Of a stretch of 21,123 nt of DNA, positions 18,212 through 21,123 are shown piece by piece. Source of the DNA: a virus; IMG/VR virus record IMGVR_UViG_3300004282_000012, positions 1 to 21,123 of that record; one strand, written 5' to 3'. The translations under genes and the position numbers were made by a program. The notes beneath the pieces are model-generated. The model ran no database searches, was not told the DNA's origin, and saw only the letters and a program-made list of their open reading frames with translations. The stretch's first letter is position 1; each line of letters begins with the position of its first letter.

Positions 18212-18217
18212 ATTATA
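18212..18217 (-). promoter_or_regulatory. Candidate -10 box for the minus-strand virion operon
   Basis: TATAAT on the minus strand (inside GTATATAATTATT) ends 11 bases before ATG 18200. If it is used, the transcript would have only a few leader bases, so the first gene would be nearly leaderless, in keeping with the lack of a ribosome binding site. No consensus -35 box is found at 16-18 bp. A 6-bp inverted repeat, ACTTGG (18222-18227) and CCAAGT (18240-18245), lies just upstream and could be an operator. Confidence 0.35.
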
Positions 18218-18305
18218 TACTACTTGGAATCAAATAAGACCAAGTGGCATTAAGACCTATCGTTTGTGTGGCTTTACCTATGATCCAATAATACACTAGG
18301 AAACT

Positions 18306-18326
18306 GGAGATTGGAGATTGGAGATT
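18306..18326. repeat. Three tandem GGAGATT heptamers
   Basis: GGAGATT is repeated three times without a gap, about 110 bp upstream of the candidate small terminase start. Short tandem repeats near terminase genes can be binding sites for the small terminase or for regulators; which applies here is not shown. Confidence 0.9.
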
Positions 18327-18439
18327 AATCCATCTACGTGCTGATTTGCGATTGATGGTTCTTTGGCGGTGCAGACGCTGATGCAGAGCAAGCGGTTAGC
18401 AATTTATATTGATTCTAAAAAGGTAAAATTATGAAATTT

Positions 18440-18476
18440 TTGACACGAGCCAGTATAAGGCCTAGAGTCTTATAAT
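18440..18476 (+). promoter_or_regulatory. Candidate promoter of the plus-strand cassette
   Basis: A perfect TTGACA (18440-18445) is followed 17 bases later by a poor -10 match TAGAGT (18463-18468), and 25 bases later by a perfect TATAAT (18471-18476). Either the first pair or the isolated TATAAT could work. An inverted repeat TATAAG (18454-18459) / CTTATA (18469-18474) overlaps this stretch and is a candidate operator. Confidence 0.45.
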
Positions 18477-18482
18477 AAAAAA

Positions 18483-18512
18483 CTTAATGCCCAGTGGGGG
18501 CCACCCATTAAG
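18483..18512 (+). promoter_or_regulatory. Leader stem-loop before the first plus-strand gene
   Basis: CTTAATG (18483-18489) pairs perfectly with CATTAAG (18506-18512). Inside, GTGG/CCAC can form a second short stem. It ends 16 bases before the AAAGGAG ribosome binding site (18528-18534) of ATG 18540. There is no T-run, so it is a leader structure rather than a terminator. Confidence 0.5.
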
Positions 18513-18539
18513 AAGTACCAAATATGAAAGGAGTATCAA

Positions 18540-19616
18540 ATGTTAGTTTATCTTGCAAATGGCGACGGCTTCAACGGTAACATGTTTCTGCTCGAGCAGA
18601 TCATTGCTCACCTCACCACCCTCGGCCACATTGTGTGCAACCCGTGGACCGCTCATAACTGGTCGGCTGAAGTCAAGGCCGCCACGTCCTTCCCTATGGT
18701 TGCTGAGCAGCATGCCGCCTGCCGTAGGGTAGCAACTCGCATAGCACATGAGAACTGGTTGGACATCGAGCGTGCTGATACAGTGCTCGCAGTCCTCAAT
18801 GGTATGGAGCCAGATAGTGGTACAGTTTCTGAGCTCGCCTACGCTGCAGGGCGTGGTAAGACTGTGTACGGTATCCGCACAGACTTCCGTGACTGTGGCG
18901 ACCTGCCTGGTGTAGCCCTCAACCTCCAAGTTCTCTTCTTCATCGAGAACAGCGGTGGTTGTCTCTACCGTGCAGTAGAAGAAATAACACTCACCCCCGC
19001 TGGCTCACCCAGCGACCCACCAAAAGGAGGTAACACCATGGAAGAATTAATCATCGGCCTTCACACACAGTCAGCCATCTCATCGTGGTCACTCGACGAG
19101 ATCGAGTACAACGTAGCCAAGGCTAGTCTTGGCCATGAACACTACCAGTTCACAGAGCATCCCTCTGATGAAGATGGTATGCGTATGATAGCCATCCTTC
19201 GCACTATGGGTGCTACAGAGCGTCAGATCACCGACGTTTGCATCCACCTCAACTTTGACGAGCCCATCACTTTTGATGACTCAGCTAACACCATGAAGTG
19301 GGTGCAAGTAGCAATCCACCGTGAATGCTTTGTGGACCGTTGGGGACGTATCCTGAATGGCCGCTATATCCACCGCTACGCAGAGGGTGAGACCAACCAG
19401 TCTTACCAAGAGTTTGGTGACCTGGTTGATGCCAGCGAGACCTACCATAATGTATACGGTGAGCTCTGTGTTCGTAAGACAGACAAGCTCATCCCTTACG
19501 GTATCTACGACGCTGAGACTGAGCGTGCATTTTACTGGGGCGCGTACACAGAGATAGAACTCCGCCCTTATGTACACCCTATGTTTGAAGACGAGGGTGA
19601 GTACAACAACTGGTAG
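18540..19616 (+). CDS. Nucleoside 2-deoxyribosyltransferase-like protein fused to an unknown C-terminal domain
   Basis: A 358-residue frame with AAAGGAG and 5-6 bases spacing to ATG 18540. Residues 1-150 have the nucleoside 2-deoxyribosyltransferase pattern: an opening strand VYLANGDGF; DIERADTVLAVLNG (75-88); then EPDSGTVSELAYAAGRGKTVYGIRTD (90-115), in which E98 corresponds to the catalytic glutamate of the '(G)T..ELgyA...gK' motif; and FFIENSGGCLYRAVEEI as the last helix. Such enzymes exchange bases between deoxynucleosides or hydrolyse them; phages use them in nucleotide salvage or base modification. Residues 151-166 are a linker (SPSDPP) whose DNA contains a hairpin and a strong ribosome binding site. 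Residues 167-358 are a second, unrecognised domain that can also be started on its own (see the 19038 entry). Confidence 0.75.
   Translation: MLVYLANGDGFNGNMFLLEQIIAHLTTLGHIVCNPWTAHNWSAEVKAATSFPMVAEQHAACRRVATRIAHENWLDIERADTVLAVLNGMEPDSGTVSELAYAAGRGKTVYGIRTDFRDCGDLPGVALNLQVLFFIENSGGCLYRAVEEITLTPAGSPSDPPKGGNTMEELIIGLHTQSAISSWSLDEIEYNVAKASLGHEHYQFTEHPSDEDGMRMIAILRTMGATERQITDVCIHLNFDEPITFDDSANTMKWVQVAIHRECFVDRWGRILNGRYIHRYAEGETNQSYQEFGDLVDASETYHNVYGELCVRKTDKLIPYGIYDAETERAFYWGAYTEIELRPYVHPMFEDEGEYNNW
19038..19616 (+). CDS. Unknown acidic protein from an in-frame internal start
   Basis: ATG 19038 (codon 167 of the longer frame) is preceded by AAAGGAGGT with 6-base spacing, a near-perfect match to the anti-Shine-Dalgarno sequence and as strong as any in the cassette. 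This makes a separate 192-residue product very likely, with or without the fusion. The protein is acidic and rich in aromatic residues (SSWSLDEIEYNVAKASLGHE, DEDGMRMIAILRTMGATERQ, FYWGAYTEIELRPYVHPMF, ending EYNNW). I recognise no family, catalytic motif, membrane segment or signal peptide. Neighbours suggest a role in nucleotide or host takeover metabolism, which is inference only. It is followed by the first hammerhead ribozyme. Confidence 0.7.
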   Translation: MEELIIGLHTQSAISSWSLDEIEYNVAKASLGHEHYQFTEHPSDEDGMRMIAILRTMGATERQITDVCIHLNFDEPITFDDSANTMKWVQVAIHRECFVDRWGRILNGRYIHRYAEGETNQSYQEFGDLVDASETYHNVYGELCVRKTDKLIPYGIYDAETERAFYWGAYTEIELRPYVHPMFEDEGEYNNW

Positions 19617-19635
19617 TACATACAACGTCCTGAGC

Positions 19636-19715
19636 ATGACGTTAAACTGCTCATCGGCGAAACGTCGCGAGACGTCGTCACACGGTGATGCGTGTGGCCT
19701 GATGATGCCAGTCAT
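19636..19715 (+). ncRNA. Type II hammerhead self-cleaving ribozyme (copy 1)
   Basis: All invariant core positions are present in order. GAAA (19659-19662). Stem III: A19662-U19675 plus CGTC/GACG, closed by a GCGA loop (19667-19670). Cleavage-site C19676. Stem I: 19677-19684 pairs with 19691-19698 (8 bp, one T-G wobble) around loop GTGATG. CTGATGA (19699-19705). Stem II is the open helix: GGC (19656-19658) with GCC (19707-19709), plus a possible outer helix ATGAC (19636-19640) with GTCAT (19711-19715). One extra T (19706) lies between the core A and stem II. CATC (19652-19655) can pair with GATG of loop I, a plausible tertiary contact. The predicted cut is between 19676 and 19677. It sits between the fusion gene stop and the ribosome binding site of the HAD gene. 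Confidence 0.85.
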
Positions 19716-19740
19716 TAGATCACTACAAGGAGGTAACCAT

Positions 19741-20109
19741 ATGGAACGCTCTGTCATCCGCATAGACATAGACGGCACACTGCTTGACGGCAGCCTTGAT
19801 GCTGAGTTCATAGCCCGTGGTTATGACCTTGAGTGGTACTCTACCCAATACGTGGATGGGTTGGCAGTTAACTACCGCCTTGTCCGTCTTATGATCAGCC
19901 TACGTGCACGCGGTCATAAGCTCATCCTCTGGACTAACCGTGATGAGAATAAACGCGCTATGACTAGGATTAACTTAGGCGTAGTATGGGACCTGTTCCA
20001 TGAGCACGAGTTCCATGCAGGTAATAAGTTCGGCACTAACCTCGATGGTTATACCATCGACAACGAGACTAAATATGTCCATAAAGGACACATCATCCGT
20101 GGCTTCTAA
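19741..20109 (+). CDS. HAD-superfamily hydrolase (phosphatase-like)
   Basis: A 122-residue protein from ATG 19741, chosen because AAGGAGGT lies 6 bases before it; the longer open frame starting at 19570 runs through the ribozyme. Motif I is RIDIDGTLLDG (catalytic D9, general acid D11). Motif II is LILWTNR (T65). A lysine at 96 (GNKFG) could serve as motif III, and YTIDNET (about 104-110) fits the acidic motif IV. The compact size matches small cap-less phage HAD proteins related to nucleotide or polynucleotide 5'/3'-phosphatases. Which phosphate it removes is unknown. It is notable that hammerhead cleavage leaves a 2',3'-cyclic phosphate, and that some phage HAD domains act on RNA 3' ends; a link is speculation. 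The next gene starts 11 bases after its stop. Confidence 0.75.
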   Translation: MERSVIRIDIDGTLLDGSLDAEFIARGYDLEWYSTQYVDGLAVNYRLVRLMISLRARGHKLILWTNRDENKRAMTRINLGVVWDLFHEHEFHAGNKFGTNLDGYTIDNETKYVHKGHIIRGF

Positions 20110-20119
20110 AGGAGGCACT

Positions 20120-20275
20120 ATGTTAGAGAACCTTGTTGTAGAGCTGTTAAAAAACAAGCTTGATGTAATGGCATACATCAAGAGGCTTGCCATGCAGGCT
20201 GACTTGCGGCCAGTGGATCGTAAGAGATACATTGTGCGATTAATTAATATCGCGCGTAACCACAACCTTTTGTAG
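20120..20275 (+). CDS. Small basic helical protein, function unknown
   Basis: A 51-residue protein. The start ATG 20120 has AAAGGAGG five bases before it, overlapping the stop of the HAD gene. It is helical and basic in its C-terminal half (DRKRYIVRLINIARNHNLL), with an amphipathic first helix (NLVVELLKNKLDVMAYIKRL). This is compatible with a small nucleic-acid- or protein-binding factor, but no family is recognised. It lies in a tightly spaced run of small genes with strong ribosome binding sites, typical of phage early regions. Confidence 0.7.
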   Translation: MLENLVVELLKNKLDVMAYIKRLAMQADLRPVDRKRYIVRLINIARNHNLL

Positions 20276-20284
20276 GAGGATGAT

Positions 20285-20578
20285 ATGAAGACTATCATCA
20301 TTAAACAGAGCCCTATAGCCGACTGCCCTGAGTATGACACGGTAGTCGAGCGTACCTACCCCGAGCCTATGGACTTGGCTACATGGGCAGAAGAGGTACG
20401 CACTATCATCGAGGCTAACCTTACCCTCGATGAATCATTCGTAGTAAGGCATGTAGCCATGTGCTCTACGCCTCCTACTAAGGCCGGCCTTTACCCTCCA
20501 GCAGAGGTTAAGGCTGCACAAGACCTGCTGGTCACTACATACGGCGTAGGATACGTCCTGCGCACAGAGGAGGTGTAA
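20285..20578 (+). CDS. Small acidic protein, function unknown
   Basis: A 97-residue protein. ATG 20285 follows TAGGAGG, in which the TAG is the stop of the previous gene. It begins with a strand MKTIIIKQSP. A helical segment MDLATWAEEVRTIIEANLTL follows, then FVVRHVAMC and a helix AEVKAAQDLLVTTYGV. The mixed alpha/beta pattern suggests a small folded domain. No motif, membrane segment or signal peptide is seen. It overlaps neither neighbour; the next start is 1 base beyond its stop, so they are probably translated together. Confidence 0.7.
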   Translation: MKTIIIKQSPIADCPEYDTVVERTYPEPMDLATWAEEVRTIIEANLTLDESFVVRHVAMCSTPPTKAGLYPPAEVKAAQDLLVTTYGVGYVLRTEEV

Positions 20579-20579
20579 T

Positions 20580-20813
20580 ATGACCATTACCCCTAAGATG
20601 GTATGGTCGGCACTTCGCGCTATCTATTGGTTCATTACCAGTGGCTGCGAGAAGCTGCCTGTTAACCAGCGCAACGCACGCTTTGACAAGTGTCGCGGTT
20701 GTGCTATGCTCCAGGTATCCATGCGCTGTGGTCTTTGCGGCTGCTGGGTACGTATCAAGACATGGCTGCCCCGTGAAGCTTGTCCTATAGACAAGTGGAC
20801 GGCAGCTAAGTAG
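20580..20813 (+). CDS. Small zinc-ribbon-like phage protein
   Basis: A 77-residue protein with GAGGAGGTGTA before ATG 20580; the ribosome binding site lies in the end of the previous gene. The N-terminal helix (MVWSALRAIYWFITSG) precedes a cysteine array: KCRGCAMLQ, then RCGLCGCWV, then ACPIDKW. The spacing C-x2-C ... C-x2-C-x-C ... C-P-x3-W is a recurrent small phage zinc-ribbon pattern ('C..C......C..CGC.l..K......CP..kW'). It probably binds one zinc ion. Its function in phages is unknown; nucleic acid or protein contact is the usual guess. Confidence 0.75.
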   Translation: MTITPKMVWSALRAIYWFITSGCEKLPVNQRNARFDKCRGCAMLQVSMRCGLCGCWVRIKTWLPREACPIDKWTAAK

Positions 20814-20816
20814 GGC

Positions 20817-20861
20817 CTTTATATAGACCAGCATGTCACTAAACTGCCACTGTTTATAAAG
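20817..20861. repeat. 7-bp inverted repeat bracketing an intergenic spacer
   Basis: CTTTATA (20817-20823) is the exact reverse complement of TATAAAG (20855-20861). The spacer holds AGCATGTCACTAAACTGC, which resembles the sequence just upstream of ribozyme copy 1. The right arm leads into the GAAAGGAGGTG ribosome binding site of the next gene, so folding would place the structure immediately before it. Confidence 0.55.
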
Positions 20862-20877
20862 AAAGGAGGTGATACAT

Positions 20878-21060
20878 ATGACCCACTCGACAGAAACCAT
20901 TGGCACGCACAAAGCCATCGGTGTGGTACTCGGCTACGGTGCTGACTACGTTGAGCGTAACAACGCTCATAACAAGTACTATCGCTCGAAGATCTACAAG
21001 CAGGGTAAGCTTGTACGCGTGAAGATCGGGCACAAAGCCACGATCAATCACATCTACTAA
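20878..21060 (+). CDS. Small basic protein, function unknown
   Basis: A 60-residue protein. ATG 20878 is chosen because AAAGGAGGTG lies 6-7 bases upstream; a GTG three codons earlier lies within the ribosome binding site. The protein is basic and rich in Lys, His and Tyr (ADYVERNNAHNKYYRSKIYK, KLVRVKIGHKATINHIY), with a likely beta hairpin at the end. No family is recognised. Its stop lies only 6 bases before the GAAA of ribozyme copy 2, so a terminating ribosome would cover the ribozyme's 5' strand. Confidence 0.68.
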   Translation: MTHSTETIGTHKAIGVVLGYGADYVERNNAHNKYYRSKIYKQGKLVRVKIGHKATINHIY

Positions 21061-21063
21061 CTA

Positions 21064-21123
21064 GGCGAAAGGACTGTCGTGAGACAGACCTCTGTTAAGG
21101 GTGATGCCTTAGCACTGATGATG
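21064..21123 (+). ncRNA. Type II hammerhead self-cleaving ribozyme (copy 2), cut by the window edge
   Basis: The same order as in copy 1. GGC then GAAA (21067-21070). Stem III: A21070-U21091, GG/CC (21071-21072 with 21089-21090), an A-A mismatch, then CTGTC/GACAG (21074-21078 with 21083-21087) closed by a GTGA loop. Cleavage-site C21092. Stem I: 21093-21100 with 21107-21114 (8 bp, one T-G wobble) around the identical loop GTGATG. CTGATGA (21115-21121), followed by TG as in copy 1. The 3' strand of stem II lies beyond the right edge. Nearly every helix position differs from copy 1 while pairing is kept. The predicted cut is between 21092 and 21093. Confidence 0.82.

Larger units (their letters stand above)
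18201..18539. other. Divergent control region between virion block and plus-strand cassette
   Basis: 339 bases without a convincing gene separate two diverging transcription units. From left to right it holds: the minus-strand TATAAT box, the ACTTGG/CCAAGT inverted repeat, three tandem GGAGATT copies (18306-18326), a GC-richer stretch (about 18340-18400) in which I see no motif, an AT-rich stretch with an AAAATT/AATTTT dyad, the plus-strand promoter candidate, and a stem-loop plus ribosome binding site before ATG 18540. Its place beside the terminase genes also makes it a candidate packaging-recognition region. Confidence 0.6.

Noticed and set aside
18340-18400. tRNA or small RNA gene in the GC-richer part of the control region
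   Set aside because: No cloverleaf, T-arm sequence or terminator was found. CTGAT words here lack the GAAA and UC partners of a hammerhead.
18543-18929. 128-codon minus-strand frame under the deoxyribosyltransferase domain
   Set aside because: Antisense shadow of a gene with a recognisable domain and its own ribosome binding site.
19281-19811. 176-codon open frame on the minus strand
   Set aside because: It is a shadow of the fusion gene and the HAD gene on the opposite strand and crosses the ribozyme; the product does not resemble a known protein.
19570-20109. 179-residue open frame that includes the HAD domain with a long N-terminal extension
   Set aside because: The extension runs through the ribozyme and overlaps the previous gene. 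ATG 19741 has a strong ribosome binding site and starts the HAD fold directly.
1-21123. CRISPR array, insertion sequence or attachment site
   Set aside because: No regularly spaced repeats, transposase, integrase or terminal repeats with target duplications were seen.

Overview
The window is a piece of a tailed double-stranded DNA bacteriophage genome (Caudoviricetes), free or integrated. The support is a GpA-type large terminase, a portal protein, and a long run of fibre and adhesin genes with typical phage tail-fibre signatures. The host cannot be read from the sequence. Strong GGAGG Shine-Dalgarno sites before many genes fit a bacterial host. No integrase, repressor, tRNA or CRISPR is visible, and the major capsid, scaffold, tape-measure and lysis genes must lie outside.

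Layout. Positions 1-18200 form a tightly packed minus-strand virion block, read from right to left: small terminase candidate, large terminase, two small virion proteins, two paralogous beta-rich proteins (572 and 369 aa), a short gap with a possible terminator and promoter, portal protein, then eight genes for small structural proteins, fibres, a glycine-rich adhesin, a LamG-like lectin protein and a giant fibre that runs off the left edge. Many junctions are 4-bp ATGA overlaps or have the Shine-Dalgarno site overlapping the preceding stop.

Positions 18201-18539 are a divergent control region with AT-rich promoter-like boxes, three tandem GGAGATT repeats and several inverted repeats. From 18540 to the right edge a plus-strand cassette begins. 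It is visibly richer in GC and may be an early or accessory metabolism operon: a nucleoside 2-deoxyribosyltransferase-like gene fused in frame to a second gene with its own strong ribosome binding site, a HAD-type phosphatase, and four small proteins, one with a zinc-ribbon-like cysteine pattern.

The most striking content is RNA, not protein. Two intergenic segments of the plus-strand cassette (about 19636-19715, and 21064 to the right edge) read as type II hammerhead self-cleaving ribozymes. In both, GAAA, a stem III hairpin with a GNRA loop, UC at the cleavage site, an 8-bp stem I hairpin with the identical loop GTGATG, and CTGATGA follow in the correct order. The helices differ in sequence but keep pairing, which is covariation within one genome. 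The two predicted cleavage sites (after 19676 and after 21092) bracket five genes, so the mRNA should release a 1416-nt coding segment with defined 5'-OH and cyclic-phosphate ends. This is the candidate for an undescribed system: ribozyme-processed, possibly circularisable, phage mRNA.
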